Assembly: GCA_015233515.1 (NCBI GenBank)
Contig: JADFXS010000003.1
Coordinates: 1-52,054 of the forward strand
Reading direction: 5' to 3'
Source of the DNA: Deltaproteobacteria bacterium
GTDB taxonomy: Bacteria; Desulfobacterota; Desulfarculia; Adiutricales; JAGVGV01
Length of the DNA stretch: 52,054 nucleotides
The position numbers and the translations under genes were made by a program. The stretch's first letter is position 1. Each line of letters starts with the position of its first letter. Below are positions 1-8,748 of the stretch, in pieces. The notes below the pieces were generated by a model. That model was not told the origin of the DNA. It made no database searches and was given only the letters and a program-made list of their open reading frames with translations.

Positions 1-613
1 AGGTATGATGGGAAATTACCGCGGCATTTACACAGAAGACGAGTATGATCAAATAATCGTAGTGAGGAGCCGCTGAAGGCATGATGCTCTTAAAGGCGTA
101 CGTTCCCGTGGCCTTGTATCGCAGAAGATAGCCGGCCAGTAACAAAAGCCCGCCGAAAGTGTGGAAAAGGAAGTAACGGATACCGGCCTTGGTCGAGGCG
201 TCCACTCGCCGCAACCAAACCAAAAAGGTGGAAGAAACGCTCATCACTTCCCAAAAGATGAACAAGGTTAGAAAGTCACCGGCAAAGGTGCAGCCAAAGG
301 CTCCGCTGATATACATGGACGCGGCCACGTGCTGCCACTTGTCTTCCACATGCAGGGCGTAAATAAAGCCTATCAACGCCTGGATGGCAAAAACATGAGC
401 AAAGACCAGGGACAGCGCATCCACCCGGCCCATGGTCAAGGTCAACCCCAGGTAGGTGATCCGGTCATGAACACCGCTGGACATGGACAGAACGCTGATC
501 ACCGCCAAGGCCGAAGCCACCGGAGGCAGCCAACGGCCGATCCGGCCGGGGAGCAGACACAAAAGTACCGCGCTTGACACGAAAAAAATTGAAGGATGAA
601 AAAAGTCGCTCAC
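1..613 (-). CDS. Proton antiporter subunit, MrpD/NuoM family (partial, C-terminus outside window)
   Basis: Reading the minus strand from a GTG at 613 gives 204 open codons that run off the left edge. The protein is very hydrophobic, with several membrane helices. It contains a conserved-looking helix with FIFWEVMSVSS, where the glutamate matches the essential TM5 glutamate of NuoL/M/N and MrpA/D antiporters, followed by RYFLFHTFGGLLLLAG. It starts 9 bases after the 92-aa membrane gene and is the last visible member of the nuo operon. Family knowledge: these subunits translocate H+ or Na+ in complex I or Mrp complexes. Whether it is NuoL-, NuoM- or MrpD-like cannot be settled from the N-terminal part alone. 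The start is tentative because the Shine-Dalgarno match is weak. Confidence 0.75.
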   Translation of the reverse strand, partial: MSDFFHPSIFFVSSAVLLCLLPGRIGRWLPPVASALAVISVLSMSSGVHDRITYLGLTLTMGRVDALSLVFAHVFAIQALIGFIYALHVEDKWQHVAASMYISGAFGCTFAGDFLTLFIFWEVMSVSSTFLVWLRRVDASTKAGIRYFLFHTFGGLLLLAGYLLRYKATGTYAFKSIMPSAAPHYDYLIILVFCVNAAVISHHT

Positions 614-622
614 GGTCTTGCC

Positions 623-901
623 CTATTTATTCTTTTCATAGAAGTTCTCGGGCTTGCCCAGGAAAGTATGGGCTGCCCCCTTGGCGATTTTAGTCAGAAG
701 TATCGCCCCGACCAACCCGAAGACCGCCCAGAATCCGGGCAATTTTTCCAGTTCAAAATGGGGGTGATGAGGATGAACGATGAGATTCAACCCGACCAGA
801 ACTCCCAGACAGACGAGCATGGCCGTCCTCAGTTTCTTGGCCGTGGGTCCCATGACTGTAGGCGGTTGCTGGTTATGATGGTCGGAATTAGGAGCATTCA
901 C
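623..901 (-). CDS. Small two-helix membrane protein of the complex I/antiporter operon
   Basis: A 92-aa protein with a His-rich polar N-terminus and two predicted membrane helices, around residues 25-42 and 56-72, ending in a charged tail (KPENFYEKNK). An AGGAGG ribosome site sits upstream of the ATG, and the gene lies between two antiporter subunits with 9-15 base gaps, which argues that it is real. From memory, small proteins of this shape (GFWAVFG-type second helix, charged tail) recur beside Mrp/Nuo-like antiporter genes in Desulfobacterota, but no function is established. A structural or assembly role in the membrane arm is inference. Confidence 0.65.
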   Translation of the reverse strand: MNAPNSDHHNQQPPTVMGPTAKKLRTAMLVCLGVLVGLNLIVHPHHPHFELEKLPGFWAVFGLVGAILLTKIAKGAAHTFLGKPENFYEKNK

Positions 902-916
902 GGCCGTTCCTCCTGC

Positions 917-2395
917 TCAATGTCCCTTGAACGCGTTGATGAACTGGAAAAAAGTTTCGGGGTATAAGCCCAGAAAGACCGAGACCGCGGCGGTGAAACA
1001 CAGCGGGACCACCATGGACAACGGGGCTTCCGAATACTTTTCCGGCGCTATGCCCGGAGCCGGCTTTTCAAAAAAGGCTTTGTAGAAAATCGGAGCGAAG
1101 TAAGCCGTATTGAGCAAGGTACTGGCCAGAAGAGCGCACATGAAGACGGTATATCCGGCACTTACCGCGCCATTGACCATGTACCATTTGCTGACAAACC
1201 CGCAGACCGGCGGAACCCCGATCATGGACAAGGAAGCCACGGCAAACGCTCCGAAAGTCCACGGCATCCGGTGGCCCAACCCGGACAAGAGACTGATCTT
1301 TTTGTGATGCGTTGCCACATAGATCGCTCCGGCGGCAAAAAACAACGTGATCTTGCTGAAGGCATGGTGGGCGATGTGGGCCAGCCCTCCGGTTACGGCC
1401 AGAGGAGTCAGCATGGATACGCCCAAGACCACATAGGAAAGCTGACTGACCGTGGAGTAAGCCAGTCGGGCCTTGAGGTCGTCCTTGGTCAGGGCGATCG
1501 CCGATGCCACGACAATGGTGAACGCCGCGAAATATGCCGTGGGTTCACCCAGGTTCAGAGTGGACATGGTCTGAACTCCAAACCCCGAGAGCAAAATGCG
1601 GCAGACGGAAAAAACGCCGGCCTTGACCACGGCCACGGCGTGCAGCAAAGCTGAAACCGGCGTGGGCGCCACCATGGCCGAAGGCAACCAGTTATGCAAT
1701 GGCATGATGGCCGCTTTAGCCAAACCGGCCACATAAAGAAAATAAGTTACCTGGACCAGAATCGGGTCGGCCGTGGCCGGAAAGATACCCTGGACCATGT
1801 CTCCCAGATGGAAATCCAGAGTTCCGCAAAGAACGTAAGTCAGGATCATGGCCGGCAACAGAAAAAGTTTGGAAGTCCCCATCAGATAGACTAGATATTT
1901 CCGGGCGCCGTGATAAGCCTCTTCATCCTGATGATGAGCCACCAGAGGATAGGTGAAGACGGTAATGACCTCGTAAAAAAGATACAGCGTGAAAACATTG
2001 CCGCTCATGGCCACGCCTTCCGCGCCGAAAATCGCCACGGCAAAACAGAAATAATAGCGGGTTTGGGCATGCTCCTTAAGGGAGCGCATGTAACCAATGT
2101 TATAGGAAGTAGCCAGAATCCATAGGAAAGAAGCCACAATGGCAAAAATGAGCGTCAAACCGTCCGCGCAAAACTTGACTTCAATCCCCGGCAGGATAAC
2201 GAACAAGTGATAAACCAATATTTTGCCGGCCAGAACTTGGGGCGTGAAGCTTAAAACCATAAGAAAGGTCAGGATGCCGGCCACAAAGGAGGCCCCTTCC
2301 CGGGCATTGATGTTCTTGCGGCACAGCCAGATGAAGAGTGGCGCTATGCCGGTTATGATGATCGGCCCGAGCAGGGCGGCGCTTTCAACAATCAT
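917..2395 (-). CDS. Proton-translocating antiporter subunit, NuoN/MrpD family
   Basis: A 492-aa polytopic membrane protein, about the usual length for MrpD/NuoM/NuoN. Visible family marks are the TM5 glutamate in YLFYEVITVF, the GLAKAAIMPLHNWLPSAM stretch with its key lysine and the HNWLP loop, and a following ALLHAVAVVKAGVF helix that carries a histidine and a lysine of the proton path. The gene follows nuoK by 9 bases and has a good AGGGGA ribosome site. Its position after nuoK, where nuoL normally lies, suggests it is one of the pumping subunits of this complex. It lacks the long C-terminal lateral helix of NuoL, so NuoN/MrpD-like is the better name. Confidence 0.85.
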   Translation of the reverse strand: MIVESAALLGPIIITGIAPLFIWLCRKNINAREGASFVAGILTFLMVLSFTPQVLAGKILVYHLFVILPGIEVKFCADGLTLIFAIVASFLWILATSYNIGYMRSLKEHAQTRYYFCFAVAIFGAEGVAMSGNVFTLYLFYEVITVFTYPLVAHHQDEEAYHGARKYLVYLMGTSKLFLLPAMILTYVLCGTLDFHLGDMVQGIFPATADPILVQVTYFLYVAGLAKAAIMPLHNWLPSAMVAPTPVSALLHAVAVVKAGVFSVCRILLSGFGVQTMSTLNLGEPTAYFAAFTIVVASAIALTKDDLKARLAYSTVSQLSYVVLGVSMLTPLAVTGGLAHIAHHAFSKITLFFAAGAIYVATHHKKISLLSGLGHRMPWTFGAFAVASLSMIGVPPVCGFVSKWYMVNGAVSAGYTVFMCALLASTLLNTAYFAPIFYKAFFEKPAPGIAPEKYSEAPLSMVVPLCFTAAVSVFLGLYPETFFQFINAFKGH

Positions 2396-2404
2396 CGTCG
2401 TCCC

Positions 2405-2713
2405 CTACCCTCGCAAGGTTGATATTTCCGAAGTGTTGGTATTTCCAAATCGTTTAGCCACGACCAGGATAATTGCCAGGACCAAGGTAGCCTCGGCCGC
2501 GGCCAAGCCCATGACCAGTAAGGCGCCCAGTTGCCCCAATTCGCTGGAAGCCGGAGTCAGGCGAGCGCTGGACACCAGGGCCAGCCCGGCTCCGTTCAAC
2601 ATCAATTCCACGGAGATAAGCATCCCCACCAAGGTTTTACGGCTGGTCAAGCCATAAAGTCCGAAACCTAACAACAACAAAGCGGTTAGATGGAAAAGCA
2701 CCAGGTGGTTCAT
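2405..2713 (-). CDS. nuoK: NADH-quinone oxidoreductase subunit K
   Basis: A 102-aa protein with three membrane helices, the standard length of NuoK/MrpC. It begins HLVLFHLTALLLLGFGLYGL and has the ISVELMLNGAGLALV helix with the conserved glutamate, then a second acidic position in AEATLVLAIILV. These are the two membrane glutamates used in proton transfer by the family. The start overlaps the nuoJ stop (ATGA), indicating translational coupling. Confidence 0.93.
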   Translation of the reverse strand: MNHLVLFHLTALLLLGFGLYGLTSRKTLVGMLISVELMLNGAGLALVSSARLTPASSELGQLGALLVMGLAAAEATLVLAIILVVAKRFGNTNTSEISTLRG

Positions 2714-3228
2714 CGGGCCTTCCTCCTTTCGAATCCAAGCAGGACCGCACCGGCCATGGCGGCGAAGAGGACCACGGAGATCAGTTCGAAGGCTAAAGCA
2801 TAGGGACCGACTAGAAATTCGCCTAGACGAGCCAAGGAACTTTCCGGTTTTAACGCTACCGACATCGGCGATTTTTTGATGATCAGACCGGCGAGAACGA
2901 ATGTCGGAATCAAACCGGTCAGGAAGGCCAATAAAGCCCGCACCTGGGATCCCTTTTCCTGGCTTTCCATGGCGGCTTCCCCATCCGGAACCCTGGTCAG
3001 CATGATGGCGAAAAAAATGAGCACACTGACCGCGCCCACGTAAATCAAGAGTTGCATCAAGGCCATAAAGGGAGCGGCCATAAGAAAATACATCCCGGCC
3101 ACGCCGAAGAGAGTCATGATCAGTCCGACCAGGGCTCGTACCAGGCTAGGCGATATGACCGCGCCCAGGGCGCCGACGACAATCAGGAGCAGATATAATC
3201 CATATATCAGATACGTCAGGTAATCCAT
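2710..3228 (-). CDS. nuoJ: NADH-quinone oxidoreductase subunit J
   Basis: A 172-aa protein with five hydrophobic helices, typical of NuoJ. Helix 3 has the family signature FMALMQLLIYVGAVSVLIFF, the flexible helix that contains the pi-bulge in complex I. A GGAGGAGTC ribosome site precedes the ATG. A 64-base gap separates it from nuoI, the longest gap in the membrane-arm part of the operon, and no separate promoter was recognised there. It overlaps nuoK downstream by four bases. Confidence 0.92.
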   Translation of the reverse strand: MDYLTYLIYGLYLLLIVVGALGAVISPSLVRALVGLIMTLFGVAGMYFLMAAPFMALMQLLIYVGAVSVLIFFAIMLTRVPDGEAAMESQEKGSQVRALLAFLTGLIPTFVLAGLIIKKSPMSVALKPESSLARLGEFLVGPYALAFELISVVLFAAMAGAVLLGFERRKAR

Positions 3229-3292
3229 GACTCCTCCGTTAATAAACCCCTAGTCAATCGGCCTCCGAGGCGGCCTGTTACGCAGTCGACCC

Positions 3293-3859
3293 CTATCTGG
3301 TGTTGGCCCGTTCTTTTAGTCTGTCCAGAAGATCGAATTCGAATTCCTTTCTTGTCATCCCGGCCAGATACGCATCCCGGGAAAAGGTCAAGGACGAAAC
3401 CGGGCAACTCTGCACACACAAACCACATAGGCTGCAAAGGTTGTAATTAAGCCGAAAACCGTCCAACACCCTGACCATCCGGTCGGGCGGCGGCGCTTTT
3501 TTTTCGGAATCGGGAATGACCAGTTTCAAGCCTAGCATCAATTCCGTTGGTAAATGTTTGGTTGAATCCGTGTCGGCAACTTTTTGGGCTGCCGGTTCCA
3601 GGCCATCCACATGGGCTTCCAGACTCAAGCATCTTGAAGGACAGACTTCCACGCAGGCATAACAAACTATGCACCGGGGTTTGTCCGGAGCGCTCGGCAG
3701 AGGCACGAGTTCGATATGGCCGCGGTAAGTGCCCAGGTTGGTTACTTCTTTACGTGGAAAATGAATAGTGATTTGCGGCTTGGCGAATTCCCGCCCGGTT
3801 ATCTTCAATCCGACAATGAGGCTCCACAGGCCGGAAATGATTTTGCGCAGGTAATTCAT
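3293..3859 (-). CDS. nuoI: NADH-quinone oxidoreductase subunit I (2x[4Fe-4S])
   Basis: A 188-aa ferredoxin-like subunit that carries electrons from the peripheral arm towards NuoB. Two cluster motifs are present, CIVCYACVEVCP and CSLCGLCVQSCP, and an N-terminal amphipathic helix (LWSLIVGLKITGREF) is typical of the membrane-contacting end. A longer frame upstream is open to 4030, but the ATG at 3859 overlaps the nuoH stop as TAATG and the protein then starts like the family, so the shorter form is chosen. The spacer between the two clusters is longer than in E. coli NuoI, with an acidic stretch. Confidence 0.93.
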   Translation of the reverse strand: MNYLRKIISGLWSLIVGLKITGREFAKPQITIHFPRKEVTNLGTYRGHIELVPLPSAPDKPRCIVCYACVEVCPSRCLSLEAHVDGLEPAAQKVADTDSTKHLPTELMLGLKLVIPDSEKKAPPPDRMVRVLDGFRLNYNLCSLCGLCVQSCPVSSLTFSRDAYLAGMTRKEFEFDLLDRLKERANTR

Positions 3860-4836
3860 TACTTCACCAGTTTCATGACCAGGGCCGTCAGCACAAGGTT
3901 GGCCAAAGACAACGGGATAAGCCATTTCCAGCAAATATTTAAAAGCTGGTCGAAACGAACCCGGGGGTAAGTCCAGCGGAACCACATCAACACCAGGAGC
4001 AAGCCGTAAACTTTGCCTAAAAACCACCACGGCCCATCAAAAACCGGTCCGGACCAGCCTCCCAGGAACAGAACCGTGGCTACGGAGCAGATGACGATCA
4101 TGTAAGAATACTCGGCCAAAAAAAACAATCCAAAGCCCATGCCTGAATATTCGGTATGAAAACCGGCGGTCAATTCGCTTTCCGCTTCGGGCAAATCAAA
4201 GGGGGCGCGATTGGTTTCCGCTGTAGCCGCGGTGAAAAAAATGAGGAACGCCAGGGGTTGGTTGAAGATCAACCAGGAGAAGACACTTTTGGTCTGGTAA
4301 TTGACAATAACGGTCAAGTCCAAGGACCCGGTCTGAAAAGCCACGCTGAGCACGGCCAGCAAAAGAGGGATTTCGTAGGCCACGGACTGGGATACGGCCC
4401 TGGCCGCGCCAAGCAGCGAGTATTTGTTGTTGGAACTCCACCCGGCCAGACATAAAGCCAACACGTTGAGTCCGGAAAAAGCCAATACCAGGACTAGACC
4501 CAAATTCATCGTCATACCGGTCATAACCGGGCTAAAGGGTATGGGCAGAAAACAGATGACCACCGGTGCGAAGGACATGATCGGCGCGGCCCAGAATAAA
4601 GGTTTATCCGCGCCCAGGGGAGTGATCAATTGTTTGCCGACCAGCTTGCCTGCGTCCACTACAGGCTGTAACAGGCCATAGGGCCCGACTTCGTATGGTC
4701 CGGGACGTCGTTGGATGAAGCCGGCCACTTTCCGTTCCAGGTAGACCAGAATCAAACCGTTCAGGCCTAAAAAGGCTAGAATGAGGGCCAAGGCGATAAT
4801 CATATGCACCAAGGGGTGCGTCAGAAAAGCCATCAT
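3859..4836 (-). CDS. nuoH: NADH-quinone oxidoreductase subunit H
   Basis: A 325-aa membrane subunit that forms the quinone chamber and anchors the peripheral arm. Family marks are RRPGPYEVGPYGLLQPVVDA near the N-terminus, the acidic loop AATAETNRAPFDLPEAESEL that lines the quinone site, and the C-terminal WFRWTYPRVRFDQ. The length is normal. It starts inside the end of nuoD (ATGA overlap) and its stop overlaps the nuoI start, so D-H-I is tightly coupled. Confidence 0.95.
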   Translation of the reverse strand: MMAFLTHPLVHMIIALALILAFLGLNGLILVYLERKVAGFIQRRPGPYEVGPYGLLQPVVDAGKLVGKQLITPLGADKPLFWAAPIMSFAPVVICFLPIPFSPVMTGMTMNLGLVLVLAFSGLNVLALCLAGWSSNNKYSLLGAARAVSQSVAYEIPLLLAVLSVAFQTGSLDLTVIVNYQTKSVFSWLIFNQPLAFLIFFTAATAETNRAPFDLPEAESELTAGFHTEYSGMGFGLFFLAEYSYMIVICSVATVLFLGGWSGPVFDGPWWFLGKVYGLLLVLMWFRWTYPRVRFDQLLNICWKWLIPLSLANLVLTALVMKLVK

Positions 4837-5999
4837 CTGTCTATCTCCGGAATAACCAAGTCCAGGCTGCCCATGATGGAAACGGCATCCGCCAACAGAG
4901 TGCCCTCGGCCAACTCGGCAAAGAGATGCAGGTTGGAGTAACTCGGCGACCGCAGTTTAAGCCGGTAGGGTTTGGCCGAACCGTCGCTGAGCAGATATAC
5001 TCCAATCTTGCCTCTGGCCCCTTCCACGGCGTAATAAACTTCACCCTTTGGCGGCATAAGGCGCGGCGGCACATCCGGGTTAAGGTAAAGTCCGTCCGGG
5101 AGGGCGTCGAGGGCCTGCTCGATGATGCGCACACTTTGATACATTTCCGCCAGGCGCACATCGTAGCGATCCATGGCGTCCCCTTGCCGGCCTATCGGGA
5201 TATCGAAATCCAAACGGTCATATACGGAATAAGGTTCCAGTTTCCGCACATCGCCGGGCACCCCGGATCCGCGCAATACCGGTCCGGTGGCTCCATAGCG
5301 TCGAGCCATTTCCACGGGCAGGACCCCGATGTCCTCGCAACGGCCCCGAAGAATCATATTGGCCGTAACCAGATCATGGTACATGGGCAGGCGGGACTTG
5401 AAATGAGGCAAAAACTCCTTGGTCAGCCGGATGAACTCTTCGGTCACATCCGCCGATACCCCACCGAAGCGATAATAACAGTAAGTCAACCTCGAACCGG
5501 TGACAATCTGGAGGATGTCCATGATCAGTTCCCGGTCGGCGAAAGCGTAGAGCATGGGGGTGAAGCCGCCTAAATCCAATATATATGCGCCCCACCACAA
5601 CAAATGAGAACAAATGCGGTTTAACTCACAGGTGATGACCCGGATGTATTCGGCTCGCGGCGGAACTTCTATGCCGGCCAGTTTTTCCACCGCACCGACA
5701 TAAGCCCAGTTCCAGGCCAGCGCGTGAAGATAGTCCACCCGCCCCATATTGGGCAGATATTGGAGGTAGGTTTTCACCTCGCCCATCTTCTCGTGCATAC
5801 GATGGATATAACCCAATACCGGTTCGGCTCGTTTTATGTACTCTCCGTCCAATTCCACGACAACCCGTAAAACTCCGTGAGTGGAAGGGTGCTGGGGCCC
5901 CAGATTGAGAATCAGGGTATCGCCGTCTCCCGGCGGTCCGGGTGTAAAATGGCGGGTGTAAAAATCCCCGGTTAACAGAGCCTGGATGTCTTCGGCCAT
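4833..5999 (-). CDS. nuoD: NADH-quinone oxidoreductase subunit D (49 kDa)
   Basis: A 388-aa subunit derived from the hydrogenase large subunit. It contains GPQHPSTHG, whose histidine contacts quinone, and the MGRVDYLHALAWN segment with the quinone-site tyrosine. The C-terminal SIMGSLDLVIPEIDR is typical. The frame is open to 6098, but the ATG at 5999 has a GAGGAAGG site and lies four bases after the nuoG stop, so it is preferred. nuoD is separated from nuoC and placed after nuoG, unlike the E. coli order, where C and D are fused. Confidence 0.95.
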   Translation of the reverse strand: MAEDIQALLTGDFYTRHFTPGPPGDGDTLILNLGPQHPSTHGVLRVVVELDGEYIKRAEPVLGYIHRMHEKMGEVKTYLQYLPNMGRVDYLHALAWNWAYVGAVEKLAGIEVPPRAEYIRVITCELNRICSHLLWWGAYILDLGGFTPMLYAFADRELIMDILQIVTGSRLTYCYYRFGGVSADVTEEFIRLTKEFLPHFKSRLPMYHDLVTANMILRGRCEDIGVLPVEMARRYGATGPVLRGSGVPGDVRKLEPYSVYDRLDFDIPIGRQGDAMDRYDVRLAEMYQSVRIIEQALDALPDGLYLNPDVPPRLMPPKGEVYYAVEGARGKIGVYLLSDGSAKPYRLKLRSPSYSNLHLFAELAEGTLLADAVSIMGSLDLVIPEIDR

Positions 6000-6003
6000 G
6001 GCC

Positions 6004-6792
6004 TCAACCTTCCTCGGCCATTTCGTATTGTTCGAAAAACCTTTCCGCCAGGCGCTTGGCCAAGCTGCGCCGCGAACAGTCCGGACAGATGTTGACATTG
6101 GGCGGCGGGACTTTCAGTTCTCCGAGTTGGGTCATAATCCGGTGTAAGTCAATGAGAGGTCCGAAATGTTTTCCGCAGGACTGACATAGCGGCAGATTCA
6201 CTCTCGAGGCTTCTTTCCCATGGATGATGACTTTACGAATACCACCCTCATCCTCGATCTTGATCCGCTTGACCGGACAAATCTGCGCACAGGCGCCGCA
6301 GCCGATGCAATAAGGCGAGATATGCTTGAAGGCCGTATCCACTTTAATTTGGACTCCCCGACCGCTTAAGGTCAGGGTCTTCCCGCCAACCCGGTCGCAA
6401 ACCCGGGCGCAAAGTCCACAGACCACGCAATCGTCGTTCAAAGCGGAAAAACGATTCACATTGGCGCCATATTCAGCGGCCAGACGCTGGAGCTCTTGGG
6501 AATCAGGGCAACGGGACATCAAAAGTTCTATGATCAGCTTCCGTCCTTGGCGCACAGGTTCGGAATTGATTAAAACCAAGGCCTCCTGGCGTAGCGGGAA
6601 GTTGCAGGCGGTAACGAATCTAGACCTTTTCCCTTCTCTCAACTCCACGGTGCAAAGTCGGCACATGGCCGCGGGTTCCAACCCCGAACTGTCACAAAGT
6701 GTGGGAATGAATATCCCATTGGCACGCGCCACCTCCAGGATGGTCTGCCCCGGTTCCGCCGTGAGTTCTTTATCGTCAAAGGTTACTTTCAT
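6004..6792 (-). CDS. Short NuoG/HoxU/HydC-like Fe-S subunit without molybdopterin domain
   Basis: A 262-aa protein that keeps only the N-terminal electron-wire part of NuoG. It has a plant-type [2Fe-2S] domain (CDSSGLEPAAMCRLC and a later Cys in TACNFPL), then CVVCGLCARVC and CIGCGACAQICP for two [4Fe-4S] clusters. The His-Cys3 cluster motif of NuoG is not intact, with only one Cys near SRCPDSQELQ. The last 70 residues add two CxxC pairs (CQSC and CPDC), possibly a zinc ribbon. The molybdopterin-like fold (about 600 residues in E. coli NuoG) is absent. This resembles HoxU or HydC of bifurcating or NAD-linked enzymes. The ATG at 6792 is chosen because GAGG lies nine bases upstream; an upstream TTG at 6807 is possible. 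Confidence 0.88.
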   Translation of the reverse strand: MKVTFDDKELTAEPGQTILEVARANGIFIPTLCDSSGLEPAAMCRLCTVELREGKRSRFVTACNFPLRQEALVLINSEPVRQGRKLIIELLMSRCPDSQELQRLAAEYGANVNRFSALNDDCVVCGLCARVCDRVGGKTLTLSGRGVQIKVDTAFKHISPYCIGCGACAQICPVKRIKIEDEGGIRKVIIHGKEASRVNLPLCQSCGKHFGPLIDLHRIMTQLGELKVPPPNVNICPDCSRRSLAKRLAERFFEQYEMAEEG

Positions 6793-6834
6793 AGTTGCCG
6801 TCCTCAAGGCCCGCTTATTTGTATGATCGGCCGG

Positions 6835-8742
6835 TTACAGAATCTTTATGGCTCTGAATTTACATCCCTTGTAGCATTCCGTGCATTTGATGCACGCATC
6901 CTGGTTGATGACATGGGGTTTTTTCTTCTCTCCGGTGATGGCCGAAGCCGGGCAGCGCATTTTGCATAACCCACAGCCGGTACAATCCTTTTCCGCGACT
7001 TCATAGCGAAATAGAGGCTTGCAGACGCCGGCCCAGCATTTCTTGTCCAGGATATGGGCTTCGTATTCCTCGCGATAGTAGCGGATGGTGGACAGCACCG
7101 GGTTGGCGGCCGAGGTCCCCAGCCCACACAATGAAAAATTGGTTGTGAAATTACCTATTTCTTGTAAAGCGTCCAAATCTTCCATGCGGCCGCGGCCTTG
7201 GGTGATGCCGGTCAATATCTCCAGCATGCGGATCAGGCCTTCCCGGCAGGGCGCGCATTGACCACAGGACTCTTCCACCAGGAAGTTTGTGAAATACCTG
7301 GCCACTTCCACCATGCAAGTGTCTTCGTCCATGACGATCATCCCGCCGGAACCCATGATGGAGCCTATTTCGGCGAGTTTGCCGAATCCGACGTTGATAT
7401 CGATCAGTTTCTTGGGAATAGGCACACATCCGCCGGAGGGACCGCCGGTCTGCACGGCCTTGAGTTCCCGATTGTTTGGAACGCCGCCGCCGATACCTTC
7501 CACGATCTCTTTCAGGGAAATGCCCATGGGCACTTCCACCAGACCGATGTTGTAGACATTGCCGGTCAGAGCAAAGACCTTGGTCCCGGTGGACCTTTCC
7601 GTGCCGTGGGATTTGTACCAGTCGGCGCCGTTAACGATGATATCCGGGATGTTGGCATAAGTTTCCACGTTGTTGAGATTTGACGGGCTGTCGCGAAAAC
7701 CTTTTTCCACCGAACGGATATACTTGGGTCGAGGTCGTCCGACCTTACCTTCGAGAGAAGCCATCAGGGCCGACGATTCACCGCAAACAAAGGCTCCGGC
7801 CCCGGTGGATATGGACAATTTGAAACTGAAGCCGGTGCCTAGAATGTTTTCCCCCAAAAGACCCAAGGCTTCGGCTTGCTTGATCGCGGCGACCAGGGTC
7901 CTGACGGCCAAGGGATATTCGGCCCGGACATAAACATAACCCCGGCTGGACCCGACCGCATAGGCGGCAATGGCCATGCCTTCCAACACGCTATGAGGAT
8001 CACCTTCCAATAGGGAACGATCCATGAATGCTCCGGGATCACCTTCATCCGCGTTGCAGATAACGTACCTGTTCCCTGGAATTCGCGCGCAGGAATCCCA
8101 TTTCAGCCCGGTGGGGAATCCGGCCCCGCCTCGCCCTCGCAGTTTGGAATTCATGATTTCGTCGATGACTTGTCTGGGGGTCATCTGTGTTATAGCCTTG
8201 ACCATCCCGGCGTATGCGCCTCGGAGCAAGGCGTCATCGATCTGGAACGGGTCGATCTTGCCGATGTTTTTAAGAACTATCCTGGTCTGCTTGGCGTAAT
8301 AGGGAATGTCGTGGACCTTGGCCACCGGTTCCTTGGCGTTGGCGGGCTTATACAGTAAGCGCTTGATAACTTGACCGTCCAGGAGAGTTTTTTTGACGAT
8401 ATCTTCCGCGTCACTAACCTTGACCCGCTGGTAAAACAGGTCGTCCGGTTCGATGACTACCAAGGGGCCGCGGGAGCAAAAACCGTGGCAACCGGTAGTT
8501 TTCATGGAAGGAACAATTCGACCGGACCATTCGGTTTGAGCCACGGCCTTTTTCATGGCTTCGACCACTTCCAGGCTGCCGGCCGCTTGACACCCCGTGC
8601 CGCAACAGACAATAGCGCGCGGCGCTTTAGGGTCGATCCTGGCGGCCAAATCCTGGCGATAAGCCTCCAGCTCGGCCGGGCTGGCTATTTTTTTCACTTC
8701 AGGCCTGATAATGGCCTGAGCCGCTGCTTCCGCCATGATCAC
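6835..8742 (-). CDS. nuoF: NuoF/HydB-type NAD(P)H- and FMN-binding subunit with extra Fe-S domains
   Basis: A 635-aa protein, about 190 longer than E. coli NuoF because it carries three parts. Residues about 35-130 form a thioredoxin-like [2Fe-2S] domain (CCGTGC, then GCHGFC). Residues about 195-545 are the diaphorase, with the glycine-rich GRGGAGFPTGLKW loop, NADEGDPGAFMDRSLLEGDP for FMN/NAD, and the [4Fe-4S] ligands SCGQCAPC plus a distant Cys in SLCGLG. The last 60 residues are a 2x[4Fe-4S] ferredoxin domain (CTGCGLCKMRC, CIKCTECYKGC). This arrangement is that of HydB/HndC subunits of bifurcating hydrogenases and related dehydrogenases. It follows nuoE by six bases. The electron donor (NADH, NADPH or ferredoxin) cannot be fixed from sequence. 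Confidence 0.93.
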   Translation of the reverse strand: MIMAEAAAQAIIRPEVKKIASPAELEAYRQDLAARIDPKAPRAIVCCGTGCQAAGSLEVVEAMKKAVAQTEWSGRIVPSMKTTGCHGFCSRGPLVVIEPDDLFYQRVKVSDAEDIVKKTLLDGQVIKRLLYKPANAKEPVAKVHDIPYYAKQTRIVLKNIGKIDPFQIDDALLRGAYAGMVKAITQMTPRQVIDEIMNSKLRGRGGAGFPTGLKWDSCARIPGNRYVICNADEGDPGAFMDRSLLEGDPHSVLEGMAIAAYAVGSSRGYVYVRAEYPLAVRTLVAAIKQAEALGLLGENILGTGFSFKLSISTGAGAFVCGESSALMASLEGKVGRPRPKYIRSVEKGFRDSPSNLNNVETYANIPDIIVNGADWYKSHGTERSTGTKVFALTGNVYNIGLVEVPMGISLKEIVEGIGGGVPNNRELKAVQTGGPSGGCVPIPKKLIDINVGFGKLAEIGSIMGSGGMIVMDEDTCMVEVARYFTNFLVEESCGQCAPCREGLIRMLEILTGITQGRGRMEDLDALQEIGNFTTNFSLCGLGTSAANPVLSTIRYYREEYEAHILDKKCWAGVCKPLFRYEVAEKDCTGCGLCKMRCPASAITGEKKKPHVINQDACIKCTECYKGCKFRAIKIL

Positions 8743-8748
8743 CTCGTG

